Of a DNA stretch of 8,072 bases, positions 1 through 6,521 are shown piece by piece. Position 1 is the first letter of the stretch; every line of letters starts with the position of its first letter. The position numbers and the translations under genes were made by a program. The stretch lies in contig JAFVYE010000022.1 in assembly GCA_017500745.1 (NCBI GenBank), forward strand, positions 1-8,072, read 5' to 3'. Under the pieces are notes generated by a model. It did no database searches and was not told where the DNA came from. It worked only from the letters and a program-made list of their open reading frames with translations. Origin of the DNA: Clostridia bacterium. Lineage in GTDB: Bacteria > Bacillota > Clostridia > Christensenellales > CAG-917.

Positions 1-257
1 AGGCCGTGGGCGGTTTCAGGGTCGAGGTAGTCAAGGGTGTCAGGTGAGATCCATCTGCACCATTCGGGGTTGTAATACCTCGTTTGCACCCAGTAAAGTC
101 CTGTTTCGGTGTCAAAGTAGTATCCACGATAACGGATTTTGCACCATTGTGCAAGAGTTGTATTGCCGCTCACTGTGCAATTGCCGTAGGCATCATATGT
201 GAATCCAACGACTTTTGTCCCCGCACTGTTGTACACACCAACCACGTCACCTTGGAT
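1..257 (-). repeat. Direct repeat of Rhs core, copy 1 of 2
   Basis: It aligns without gaps to 2350-2606. My hand count gives 46 mismatches in 257 positions (about 82% identity). The longest exact block is 47 bp (82-128 against 2431-2477), covering the codons for the TETGLYWVQT part of the core. Identity stops abruptly after the bases encoding IQG, at 257/258. The copies are long and similar enough to recombine, which would swap the attached C-terminal tips. Confidence 0.9.
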
Positions 258-692
258 GTTGCGGTGGAAGTAGTATGTTGTTCCGTCATACACCATGCCA
301 ATGATGCCACTGTCATCATAGAGATAGTGGACGTCATGGACTTCAGTGCTGAGGTCGTCGTAGGTGGTGACGATGTGTTCTTTCACCAACCTGCCATCGT
401 TGTCATAGGTGTAGGTCGTGGCTTCGTTAGAGACGTATTCTGCGGGTACGGTGCCCATCAATGCAGGAATGTAGGAGTATATCTTTTCAGCACGTTGTCC
501 GTATCCGTTGTAAGTGAAGGTGTACAGTTCTCTGCCAGTGCGGATGTTACCTTTTGAAATTTGTGTCAGTTTGCCTCGTGTCCAAGTATAGGTTTTGCCG
601 TCATAAGTGAGGGGGCAACCTTGTTGGTCATAGGTGATGGCTTTGCCGCCAAATGAAGTCAGTCTGTCGGAGTAGGTTGTGTTGTAAATATT
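1..692 (-). CDS. Rhs core fragment, 5'-truncated and cut by the left edge
   Basis: This is the C-terminal part of an Rhs/YD-repeat shell protein, the secreted casing that carries variable toxins. Several YD-type repeats are readable (ITYDQQG near the start, TYTYDNDG, LYDDSG, FTYDAYGN), followed by the Rhs core signature GYYFDTETGLYWVQTRYY, then WISPDTLDYLDPETAHGL at the window edge. The frame opens just after a TAA at 693-695 and has no credible start: the first in-frame ATG is at 456-458, inside the core. A full Rhs protein would have well over a thousand residues upstream, so this is an orphan 'tip' or a broken gene. What toxin it carries lies beyond the left edge. A promoter-like element ends exactly where the frame opens, so the piece could be transcribed. 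Its last 257 bp are a diverged duplicate of the core in the second Rhs module. Family identity is certain; whether it is translated is not. Confidence 0.85.
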
Positions 693-718
693 TTAACATA
701 TAGAGGTCTTCTTTGCAA
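690..718 (-). promoter_or_regulatory. Promoter-like element C, upstream of the left Rhs fragment
   Basis: On the minus strand there is a TTGCAA -35 (713-718), exactly 17 bp, then an extended -10 TGT-TAAAAT (690-698). It follows an intrinsic terminator directly, and the Rhs reading frame opens inside its -10. It shares the -35, the spacing and the TGnTARAAT -10 with two other elements in this array, while the spacer sequence has diverged, which is how a functional promoter would be conserved. No good ribosome binding site follows. Confidence 0.55.
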
Positions 719-722
719 TATG

Positions 723-754
723 AAAAGGCGAATTTGCATTTCTACAAACTCGCC
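723..754 (-). terminator. Intrinsic terminator of the 119-residue gene
   Basis: On the minus strand GGCGAGTTTG (745-754) pairs with CAAATTCGCC (727-736) around an 8-nt loop. The stem has 10 bp with one G-U pair, and a TTTT run (723-726) follows. It lies about 25 nt after the stop of the 119-residue gene and separates it from the left Rhs fragment. Confidence 0.75.
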
Positions 755-777
755 CTTAATGATAATTTTGCCTTAAA

Positions 778-1137
778 TTATACTACTTGATTAACTTTTA
801 AAAAATCAACATAAGTTCTTATCTCAAACTGCTCTATGTTGTTTTTGTTTTCAAAATAAGATAATTCTTTTTTTAATTCGTCTGCACCTAAAAAATTTTC
901 ATGTAGTATAACTTCTCGAAAGAAAACAACGCATATTTCCTGATTTCTTCTGGTGAGACACATATTCACTATGTGTTCCCTTAAATCTTCCACGAATGTT
1001 ATAGAAATGTCGCCCTTTTTGAGAATGATCTTATCAATGCAATCATCGACAACAATTTTCTTATCCCAGCCATAAAATAACGTATCATAAGGATATAAAA
1101 ATTTATTTAGTCTAGATTTACTTTTGCGCAAAAACAT
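778..1137 (-). CDS. Unknown 119-residue protein, candidate orphan immunity protein
   Basis: I do not recognise a family. The protein is soluble-looking, with no signal peptide or membrane segment, and mixes charged and hydrophobic blocks (for example GDISITFVEDLREHIV in the middle and an acidic/lysine-rich KKELSYFENKNN stretch near the C-terminus). The ATG has a good ribosome binding site, AAGGAG, 5 nt upstream (1143-1148). A promoter-like element lies about 30 bp upstream and a terminator closely downstream, so it forms its own transcription unit. The gene is markedly AT-rich compared with the exporter genes, suggesting transfer. It sits between two Rhs tip modules, where small free-standing genes are commonly immunity proteins against Rhs toxins. 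That role is inferred from position only. Confidence 0.75.
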   Translation of the reverse strand: MFLRKSKSRLNKFLYPYDTLFYGWDKKIVVDDCIDKIILKKGDISITFVEDLREHIVNMCLTRRNQEICVVFFREVILHENFLGADELKKELSYFENKNNIEQFEIRTYVDFLKVNQVV

Positions 1138-1167
1138 ATGATCTCCTTTTTATATACACCTTTGATA

Positions 1168-1196
1168 ATTCTACCACACCACATCTTGCTTTGCAA
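1168..1196 (-). promoter_or_regulatory. Promoter-like element A, upstream of the 119-residue gene
   Basis: The minus strand carries TTGCAA (1191-1196), 17 bp, and the extended -10 TGG-TAGAAT (1168-1176). It is the core of a 46-bp repeat (1168-1213) matching 2609-2654 at 42 of 46 positions. CTTGC-AAA-GCAAG, a perfect small dyad, overlaps the -35 and could bind a protein. The ATG of the 119-residue gene is about 30 bp downstream with a clear ribosome binding site, which fits a real promoter. Confidence 0.65.
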
Positions 1197-1204
1197 GACA
1201 AAAG

Positions 1205-1230
1205 AAAACCCACTCATGAGAGTGGGTTTT
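1205..1230 (-). terminator. Intrinsic terminator overlapping a stop codon
   Basis: A perfect 11-bp stem (1205-1215 with 1220-1230) has a 4-nt loop. On the minus strand it is followed by CTTTTGT after its own TTTT arm, and on the plus strand by TTT and GTTTT. It therefore could work in both directions, but only the minus strand has a gene to end. The last codons and TGA stop (1214-1216) of the membrane protein gene lie inside the hairpin. Promoter element A starts 8 nt beyond it. Confidence 0.85.
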
Positions 1231-1675
1231 TTTGTTTTATAGCATTTTTTAGATAATCGATTTTTTCAATTTGTCTTTTTAATAAGGATATCTCAATGTA
1301 TTGCTCTACGCCGTCCCTCACATAATAAACAACTATATTTCCTCCTTTAGAATCACCTAAAAACAAGGAAGCAAAGCGATGATATTCACAATGGGTTATC
1401 TTGTCATAATCGATTTTCATTATCTCTACACCATCTTTTATGATTTTGAACGAGTCGTTTGCAAACACATAGTAAGTTTTACAAATTGCTAAATAAAGAA
1501 GGAAGACCATTGCTCCTAAAAAAATAATTGCAGAACTTGTACCCAAATAAATAGTTATAATTTTCTTTGTTATTTCGAAACCTAAGAAAAATCCAAGTGT
1601 ATTTAAAAACAAGCCGATTGCAACAAAAAACGCGTCAAAAAATAGCACAAGATATATATTTTTTTTTATTTGCAT
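1214..1675 (-). CDS. Two-segment membrane protein with PH-like tail, candidate Rhs immunity protein
   Basis: The 153-residue product has two strongly hydrophobic segments (about residues 6-30 and 39-65). A cytoplasmic-looking beta-rich part of about 85 residues follows, beginning YYVFANDSFKIIKDGVEI and ending in a lysine-rich helix. This layout resembles small bacterial PH-domain membrane proteins, although I cannot confirm the family. I chose the ATG at 1673-1675 because the purine-rich AAAGGGTGAT (1680-1689) is a good ribosome binding site for it. A GTG three codons upstream (1682-1684) lies inside that site. The gene follows the Rhs stop codon by 13 nt, so translation is probably coupled. 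Position right after an Rhs toxin tip is the classic place for the cognate immunity gene, and a membrane-bound immunity protein would suit the hydrophobic toxin domain. Function is inferred. Confidence 0.8.
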   Translation of the reverse strand: MQIKKNIYLVLFFDAFFVAIGLFLNTLGFFLGFEITKKIITIYLGTSSAIIFLGAMVFLLYLAICKTYYVFANDSFKIIKDGVEIMKIDYDKITHCEYHRFASLFLGDSKGGNIVVYYVRDGVEQYIEISLLKRQIEKIDYLKNAIKQKNPLS

Positions 1676-1679
1676 TTGA

Positions 1680-1689
1680 ATCACCCTTT
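1680..1689 (-). promoter_or_regulatory. Ribosome binding site deciding the membrane protein start
   Basis: AAAGGGTGAT on the minus strand matches the anti-Shine-Dalgarno complement well and overlaps the TAA of the upstream Rhs gene (1689-1691). With only 4 nt to the ATG at 1675 it favours that start over the GTG at 1684. Confidence 0.6.
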
Positions 1690-2714
1690 TAGTACAAATC
1701 AGGAATCATGATGTCTATCAAAAGTCTCACTAATGCCGATGGCGCACTTACAAACAATAATTTAGACACGGTTTCCCCCATTACTAATTTCGCCGCCCAA
1801 ACTACTGCTCTCGTGGTATTCATTCCACCATATTTAGTAAAAAACACGTCTGGCGTTTTAAAATTTCCTAGCTTATTGAATAAACCGGATTTACCGCCAA
1901 CATATGCTAAACCGAACGTTGCCGCTCCTTGTAAAGCACCTTCTACACCAGACAAAAAGAACCCGCCTACATTCCACCTGTTTTCTTTAGAATCAACACA
2001 ATCTAAGGAATATCTAGCCATTCCGGCAACTGCAGTTGCTCCAATAGAGATTCCCAATGCGGCTCCAGTAGATAAACCAAATCCTGCAACCATTGCTCCT
2101 GTTGCCGCCAAACCTGAAGCACCACCCAATGCAATGGTTGCTCCTACTGCAGCACCAAATATCATGCCTCCAACAACGTCGGCAAACAAGTCTAAACCAC
2201 GTTCACCAGATCGGTATGCAGTAATGCCGGCCGTAGCACCACCAAATGCCGCTGCCACACCCATACTTATCAGCAAGAAAGAAATGAACAAATGTCCACT
2301 AGGATCTGCAAAGTTTACAGGATCATTGCCACAGTAGGCATAGAGATTCAGTCCGTGTGCGGTTTCAGGGTCAAGGTAGTCAAGGGTGTCGGGAGAGATC
2401 CATCTGCACCAAGCGGGATTATAATACCTTGTTTGCACCCAGTAAAGTCCTGTTTCGGTGTCAAAGTAGTATCCACGGTATCTTATCTTGCAATAGCTTG
2501 CAAGACTTGCATCCCCGCTAACAGAACAGTTGCCGTAGGCATCATACTTGATCGTCACCAACTTTGTGCCACTGCTGTTATACACACCAACCACATCACC
2601 TTGGATATATTTTACCACACCACGTTTTGCTTTGCAAGACAAAAGAAAAGCCACCGAAAACACAAAAAATGAAGGGTGTCTGCTTTCAACGAGTTTTTTG
2701 TGAGGTTTTGACAA
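1689..2714 (-). CDS. Orphan Rhs tip: short core plus hydrophobic C-terminal toxin-like domain
   Basis: Clear Rhs homology begins only at IQGDVVGVYN (2606). It runs through TYDAYGN-like and GYYFDTETGLYWVQTRYY motifs to NDPVNFADPSGH, the usual end of the Rhs core. The remaining about 200 residues (2291 to 1692) are the variable C-terminal domain: alternating Gly/Ala-rich hydrophobic stretches (for example MIFGAAVGATIALGG), then FFLSGVEGALQGAATFGLAY and a hydrophobic end, LLIDIMIPDLY. I see no nuclease or deaminase motif, so a membrane-acting toxin or a glycine-zipper linker are the main options. The open frame extends to a TTG at 2714, but about 36 leading codons overlap a promoter-like repeat, lack a ribosome binding site and do not resemble Rhs. 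The true start is therefore doubtful. Internal GTG codons just after AAGGTGAT are alternatives. The YD-repeat shell is missing, so this is an orphan tip. It is followed by its likely immunity gene. Confidence 0.8.
   Translation of the reverse strand: MSKPHKKLVESRHPSFFVFSVAFLLSCKAKRGVVKYIQGDVVGVYNSSGTKLVTIKYDAYGNCSVSGDASLASYCKIRYRGYYFDTETGLYWVQTRYYNPAWCRWISPDTLDYLDPETAHGLNLYAYCGNDPVNFADPSGHLFISFLLISMGVAAAFGGATAGITAYRSGERGLDLFADVVGGMIFGAAVGATIALGGASGLAATGAMVAGFGLSTGAALGISIGATAVAGMARYSLDCVDSKENRWNVGGFFLSGVEGALQGAATFGLAYVGGKSGLFNKLGNFKTPDVFFTKYGGMNTTRAVVWAAKLVMGETVSKLLFVSAPSALVRLLIDIMIPDLY
2350..2606 (-). repeat. Direct repeat of Rhs core, copy 2 of 2
   Basis: This is the gap-free partner of 1-257. 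It ends at the point where the Rhs core joins the promoter-like repeat (2606/2607), so in this copy the boundary of homology is a rearrangement junction. The other copy continues into more Rhs sequence. Confidence 0.9.
2609..2637 (-). promoter_or_regulatory. Promoter-like element B, fused to the orphan Rhs tip
   Basis: On the minus strand it has TTGCAA (2632-2637), 17 bp, and the extended -10 TGG-TAAAAT (2609-2617). The whole repeat (2609-2654) matches element A (1168-1213) at 42 of 46 bases, including a run of upstream T-rich bases. Rhs homology begins 3 nt after the -10. If active, it would transcribe the Rhs tip and, importantly, the immunity gene behind it. Confidence 0.55.
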
Positions 2715-2767
2715 AAATTAGTTCGTGAAAAAAACTATTTTTGTGCCCTTTTACATGGGCATTTTTG

Positions 2768-2795
2768 TTGCTTTTTGCCGATTTGATGTTATCAT
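2768..2795 (+). promoter_or_regulatory. Predicted promoter of the ABC exporter operon
   Basis: TTGCTT (2768-2773) is followed after 16 bp by TATCAT (2790-2795), with TGT directly in front as an extended -10. The exporter ATG is 20 nt downstream. The -35 is only a moderate match. The support comes from the extended -10, the position, and the operator-like palindrome lying on it. Confidence 0.4.
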
Positions 2796-2803
2796 AGATA
2801 ACA
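2787..2803 (+). promoter_or_regulatory. Perfect 17-bp palindrome, likely operator of the exporter operon
   Basis: TGTTATC-ATA-GATAACA is a perfect 7-bp inverted repeat with a 3-bp centre. It covers the predicted extended -10 and ends directly at the ribosome binding site region (AAGAGG at 2803-2808). This is the placement of a repressor site, as for MarR- or GntR-type regulators of drug exporters. No such regulator gene is in the window. Confidence 0.6.
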
Positions 2804-2815
2804 AGAGGTTATTTT

Positions 2816-4600
2816 ATGATTTTTGGCAAACACATAAACAAATACTACCTGAAATACGGTTGGGCTCTGCTCCTTGGATTGGTCACGCTGGTCATAGTGG
2901 ACTATTTCCAGCTGGAAGTGCCCGAACTCTATGGCATGGTGATCAATGGCATCAACGATGGTCAGGTGCTCAAGGGCGGGGTTTACTATGACTTCAACAT
3001 TGACTTCCTCCTTGACCACGTTTGTCGTCCCCTCCTCATTGTCATAGCTGTTATGGTTGTAGGACGTTTTGCTTGGCGTATGTTCTTCTTTGGCTCTGCA
3101 ACCCGCATGGAAAAGAACTTGCGCGCAACCATGTTTGCTCACGCAAAAACACTCTCTCAATCCTACTATCAAGTCAACAAAGTCGGCGACTTGATGTCGC
3201 TGTTCACCAACGATATTGAAACCATCCACGAGTGCTTTGGTTGGGGCGTGCTTATGCTCAGCGATGCCCTCTTCCTTGGCGGTCTTGCCATCTACAAGAT
3301 GGCAGACATGAACTGGCTCCTCTTGGTGCTCTCCCTTGTGCCTATGGCATTTATGTTGGCAATATCCCTCATTGTGGGCAAGTATATGACCAAAAAGTGG
3401 GATGAGCGTCAAGCGGCTTTCTCCTCTCTTTCGGACTTCTCACAAGAAAGTTTTTCTGGCATTGCAGTCATCAAGGCATTTGTCAAGGAGTTTAAGGAGC
3501 TTTGGGCATTCAAAAAGCTCAACAAGCACAACGAGGACGCCAACGTGGCGTACACCAAGGCATCTATGGCCCTGCACATCTTTGTCACTCTGTTCATTGA
3601 GTCCGTCATCTGCATCATTTTGGGATACGGCGGTTATCTTGTATACACCGGGGTGTTCAACGCAGGTCAACTTGTCCAATTCATCGGCTATTTCAACTCA
3701 ATCGTGTGGCCTGTCATGGCTGTGTCACAACTCATTGAACAACACTCCATGGGCAAGGCATCTTTGAAGCGTATCAACAAGCTTCTTGACGCAGAGCCCG
3801 AGGTCAAGGACCGTGATGACGTCAAGGATATTGAGGTCATAAATGGCGATATTGAGTTCAAAAACCTCACTTTTACATATCCCGGCGCAGACTATCAAGC
3901 CCTCACGGACGTGTCCTTCAAAATCAACGCAGGCGAAAGCGTGGGCATAATCGGCAAAACCGGCTCTGGCAAAACCACCATCGTTGACCTCATTCTCCGT
4001 GTGTACAACGTGCCAGACGGCACTCTCTTTGTTGACGGACATGACGTCAACACCATCCCTATCGCGCGCGTAAGACAATATTGTTCGTACGTGCCTCAAG
4101 ACAACTTCCTCTTTAGCGACACCATTGAAAACAACATCGCTTTCTCCCTTGACACTCTTGACCCAGAGGGTGTCAAACAAAGCGCAATATATGCAGGTGT
4201 TGACAGCGACATCGTTGAGTTTCCTCTTGCCTATCAAACCGTCCTTGGCGAAAGAGGGGTCACCGTGTCCGGCGGTCAAAAACAGCGCATCTCAATTGCT
4301 CGTGCTTTGGTGAAGGATGCTCCCATCCTCATCCTTGACGACAGCGTGTCCGCAGTTGACACCAACACCGAAAAAACAATACTTTCAAACCTTGACAACC
4401 TCCGCAAAGGCAAGACAACCATCCTCATTGCACACCGTGTGTCCACCATCCAAAATATGGACAAGATTGTGTTTGTTGATGACGGAAAGGTGCTTGACGT
4501 GGGCTCTCATGATGAGCTCTACGCTCGTTGCGAGGAATATCACAAGGCAGTTGAGCTCCAACGCCTTGAGGATGAAAGAAAGGAGGACAACAATGCGTGA
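2816..4600 (+). CDS. Heterodimeric ABC exporter, subunit with degenerate ATP site (BmrC-like)
   Basis: This 594-residue half-transporter is fused from a six-helix membrane domain (about residues 14-305) and an ATPase domain (about 345-580). It would sit in the cytoplasmic membrane and drive export, probably of drugs or other amphipathic compounds, as a dimer with the next gene product. Motifs are Walker A GKTGSGKT (380-387), Q-loop Q428, signature VSGGQ (484-488), Walker B ILILDD (504-509), D-loop SAVD (512-515) and switch H540. Position 509, normally the catalytic Glu, is Asp. In BmrC and TM287 the same change marks the subunit whose Walker motifs form the degenerate site, while its intact signature serves the partner's active site. 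The ATG has AAGAGG 7 nt upstream. Its end overlaps the partner gene by 8 bp. The substrate cannot be told from the sequence. Confidence 0.95.
   Translation: MIFGKHINKYYLKYGWALLLGLVTLVIVDYFQLEVPELYGMVINGINDGQVLKGGVYYDFNIDFLLDHVCRPLLIVIAVMVVGRFAWRMFFFGSATRMEKNLRATMFAHAKTLSQSYYQVNKVGDLMSLFTNDIETIHECFGWGVLMLSDALFLGGLAIYKMADMNWLLLVLSLVPMAFMLAISLIVGKYMTKKWDERQAAFSSLSDFSQESFSGIAVIKAFVKEFKELWAFKKLNKHNEDANVAYTKASMALHIFVTLFIESVICIILGYGGYLVYTGVFNAGQLVQFIGYFNSIVWPVMAVSQLIEQHSMGKASLKRINKLLDAEPEVKDRDDVKDIEVINGDIEFKNLTFTYPGADYQALTDVSFKINAGESVGIIGKTGSGKTTIVDLILRVYNVPDGTLFVDGHDVNTIPIARVRQYCSYVPQDNFLFSDTIENNIAFSLDTLDPEGVKQSAIYAGVDSDIVEFPLAYQTVLGERGVTVSGGQKQRISIARALVKDAPILILDDSVSAVDTNTEKTILSNLDNLRKGKTTILIAHRVSTIQNMDKIVFVDDGKVLDVGSHDELYARCEEYHKAVELQRLEDERKEDNNA
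4581..4586 (+). promoter_or_regulatory. Ribosome binding site fixing the start of the second exporter gene
   Basis: A perfect AGGAGG stands 6 nt before the ATG at 4593, inside the end of the first gene. It rules out the much longer open frame from 4317, whose first 92 codons merely overlap the first gene's ATPase codons. Confidence 0.9.
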
Positions 4601-6488
4601 GTATTATCCCCTGCTGGTTGTAGGTGCAATCATAGGCACAATTTCTGCTGTCCTCATCCTTGCTTTCGCCCTTGTCAAAGACAAAAAAGAAGCAATGGGT
4701 TTTGACAGAAAAATCAAGGACAGCGAGTTGATTCGCCGTCTTGCAGTTTACGTCAAGCCCTATTGGAAAAACTTTTTGCTCATTGGGGCACTTATGATTG
4801 TGTCCATTGCCTACTCAATCCTCTCCCCCCTCATTGTGTCACACATTGAGGAGCTTGTGGTGGGCGACTTTGAGCTGTCATCCTTGTTCATCGCCGTAGG
4901 CGTCTATGCAGGGGTGCTTTTGGTGTCATTGACTTGCCAATATTTCCAATCAATCCTCCTGCAAAAAACAGGTCAAAAGATTGTTTCCTCACTTCGTGAG
5001 GACTTGTTCCGTCACATTGAGTCTTTGTCACACGCACAGCTTCACTCAATCCCTGTGGGCAAGCTTGTCACCCGTGTCACCAACGACACCAACGCAATCT
5101 CAATCACCTTTACAAGCGTCCTTGTCAACTTGGTGCAAAACATGGTTGTCATCGTGGGTGTGCTCATTGCAATGTTCTGCATCAACTATATGCTCACGCT
5201 GATGGTGCTCTGCTTTGTGCCCTTCATCGTGCTCTTCACCGTGCTCTTCCGCAAGTTCTCACGCAAGGCATACAGACGTGTCAAAGACGGCACAACCGAC
5301 ATCAACACCTATCTCAGCGAGCACTTGTCCGGCATGAAGGTCATCCAAATCTTTTCAAAGGAACAGAAGAAAATGGATGAGTTCAACACCAAGAACAACA
5401 AGCTGTACAGAGCTCAAAACGAGCAAATTGTGGTGTTTGGTGTGTTCCGTCCCATAGTATATCTCCTCTACATCGCATCCGTCCTCTGCCTGCTATACTT
5501 GGGGGGCAAGGGCTATATTGACGGCGGTGAGTTTTTGGGACAAGCCATCACAAGTGGCACGGTTGTTGCGTTCTATATGTATATTTCCAAGTTCTTCAAC
5601 CCCATCCAAACCCTTGCAGAACAATTCCACAGACTGCAAGCATCCATGGCTTCTGCTGAAAAGATTTTCTCAATCTTTGATATGCAACCAGACGTGGTTG
5701 ACGCAGAGGACGCCATTGAGCTTGACGAAGTCAAGGGCGAAATTGAGTTCAAAAACGTGTGGTTCAGCTATGTGCCTGATCAATGGGTTTTGAAGGACGT
5801 TTCATTCAAGATCAACCCTCGCCAAACCGTTGCATTTGTTGGCGCAACAGGAAGCGGAAAAACCACTATCCTATCTCTCCTTTGCAGAAACTACGACATC
5901 CAAAAAGGCGAGATTCTCCTTGACGGAATCAACATCAACAAAATCAAGATCTCATCCCTCCGCAAGCACTTTGGTCAAATGCTCCAAGACGTGTTCCTCT
6001 TTGCAGGCACAATCAGAAGCAACATCGTGCTCCGTGATGAAGAATACACCGATGAACAAATCATGGAAACTTGTGCCTACGTCAACGCAGACAAGCTCAT
6101 CAACAAGCTCACTCACGGCCTTGATGAAGAGGTGCGTGAAAGAGGCAACAACTTCTCTGCAGGACAGCGCCAACTCATCTCTTTTGCACGCACAATGATA
6201 CGCAAGCCCGAGGTTATGATCCTTGACGAAGCCACGGCCAACATTGACACAGAAACAGAAAAACTCATCCAAGACTCTCTTGAAAAGATGATGTCTGTTG
6301 GCACCATGATCATCGTTGCACACCGCCTTTCAACCATACAACACGCAGACAACATCATCGTGCTTGGTGACGGCGAAATTTTGGAGCAAGGCACTCACAA
6401 CGAGCTCCTTGGCAAGCGTGGCAAGTACTACGGACTTTATATGCTCCAATATGAAAAACAACGCCTTGAAAATGGCGAAATGAATTGA
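4593..6488 (+). CDS. Heterodimeric ABC exporter, catalytic-site subunit (BmrD-like)
   Basis: The 631-residue partner subunit has an additional N-terminal hydrophobic helix (about residues 5-28). A linker precedes the six-helix domain (about 58-335) and the ATPase domain (about 383-615). Motifs are Walker A GATGSGKT (417-424), Q465, signature FSAGQ (521-525), Walker B VMILDE (541-546) with the catalytic Glu E546, D-loop ANID (549-552) and switch H577. The signature departs from LSGGQ, whereas the Walker B is intact. Together with Asp509 in the first subunit, this gives one consensus ATP site (this Walker B with the partner's signature) and one degenerate site, as known for BmrCD and TM287/288. 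It starts inside the end of the first gene, so the two are translationally coupled, and it ends 7 bp before a terminator. The extra helix is also found in longer members such as YheH, so it may be normal. Confidence 0.95.
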   Translation: MREYYPLLVVGAIIGTISAVLILAFALVKDKKEAMGFDRKIKDSELIRRLAVYVKPYWKNFLLIGALMIVSIAYSILSPLIVSHIEELVVGDFELSSLFIAVGVYAGVLLVSLTCQYFQSILLQKTGQKIVSSLREDLFRHIESLSHAQLHSIPVGKLVTRVTNDTNAISITFTSVLVNLVQNMVVIVGVLIAMFCINYMLTLMVLCFVPFIVLFTVLFRKFSRKAYRRVKDGTTDINTYLSEHLSGMKVIQIFSKEQKKMDEFNTKNNKLYRAQNEQIVVFGVFRPIVYLLYIASVLCLLYLGGKGYIDGGEFLGQAITSGTVVAFYMYISKFFNPIQTLAEQFHRLQASMASAEKIFSIFDMQPDVVDAEDAIELDEVKGEIEFKNVWFSYVPDQWVLKDVSFKINPRQTVAFVGATGSGKTTILSLLCRNYDIQKGEILLDGININKIKISSLRKHFGQMLQDVFLFAGTIRSNIVLRDEEYTDEQIMETCAYVNADKLINKLTHGLDEEVRERGNNFSAGQRQLISFARTMIRKPEVMILDEATANIDTETEKLIQDSLEKMMSVGTMIIVAHRLSTIQHADNIIVLGDGEILEQGTHNELLGKRGKYYGLYMLQYEKQRLENGEMN

Positions 6489-6495
6489 TAAAGTT

Positions 6496-6521
6496 GGGGT
6501 TTGGTTGACAAACCCCTTTTT
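6496..6521 (+). terminator. Intrinsic terminator of the exporter operon
   Basis: GGGGTTTG (6496-6503) pairs perfectly with CAAACCCC (6509-6516) around the loop GTTGA and is followed by TTTTT. It lies 7 bp after the exporter stop codon. Confidence 0.9.

Noticed and set aside
84..557. Plus-strand open frame opposite the left Rhs fragment
   Set aside because: It is a shadow of the Rhs core; the minus strand carries unmistakable YD-repeat and core motifs.
1708..2337. Plus-strand open frame rich in Pro and Ala opposite the Rhs tip domain
   Set aside because: Its composition simply mirrors the Gly/Ala-rich codons on the minus strand. It has no ribosome binding site or recognisable domain.
2708..2713. 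Consensus TTGACA on the plus strand
   Set aside because: No acceptable -10 lies 15-19 bp downstream. The TTGACA at 6505-6510 fails for the same reason.
2744..2766. TGCCC/GGGCA hairpin followed by TTTTT upstream of the exporter
   Set aside because: The stem has only five pairs and an 8-nt loop, and no plus-strand gene precedes it. It might insulate the promoter but is too weak to call.
4317..4592. 92-codon N-terminal extension of the second exporter subunit
   Set aside because: It overlaps conserved ATPase codons of the first gene in another frame and lacks transporter features. The ATG at 4593 has a perfect AGGAGG.
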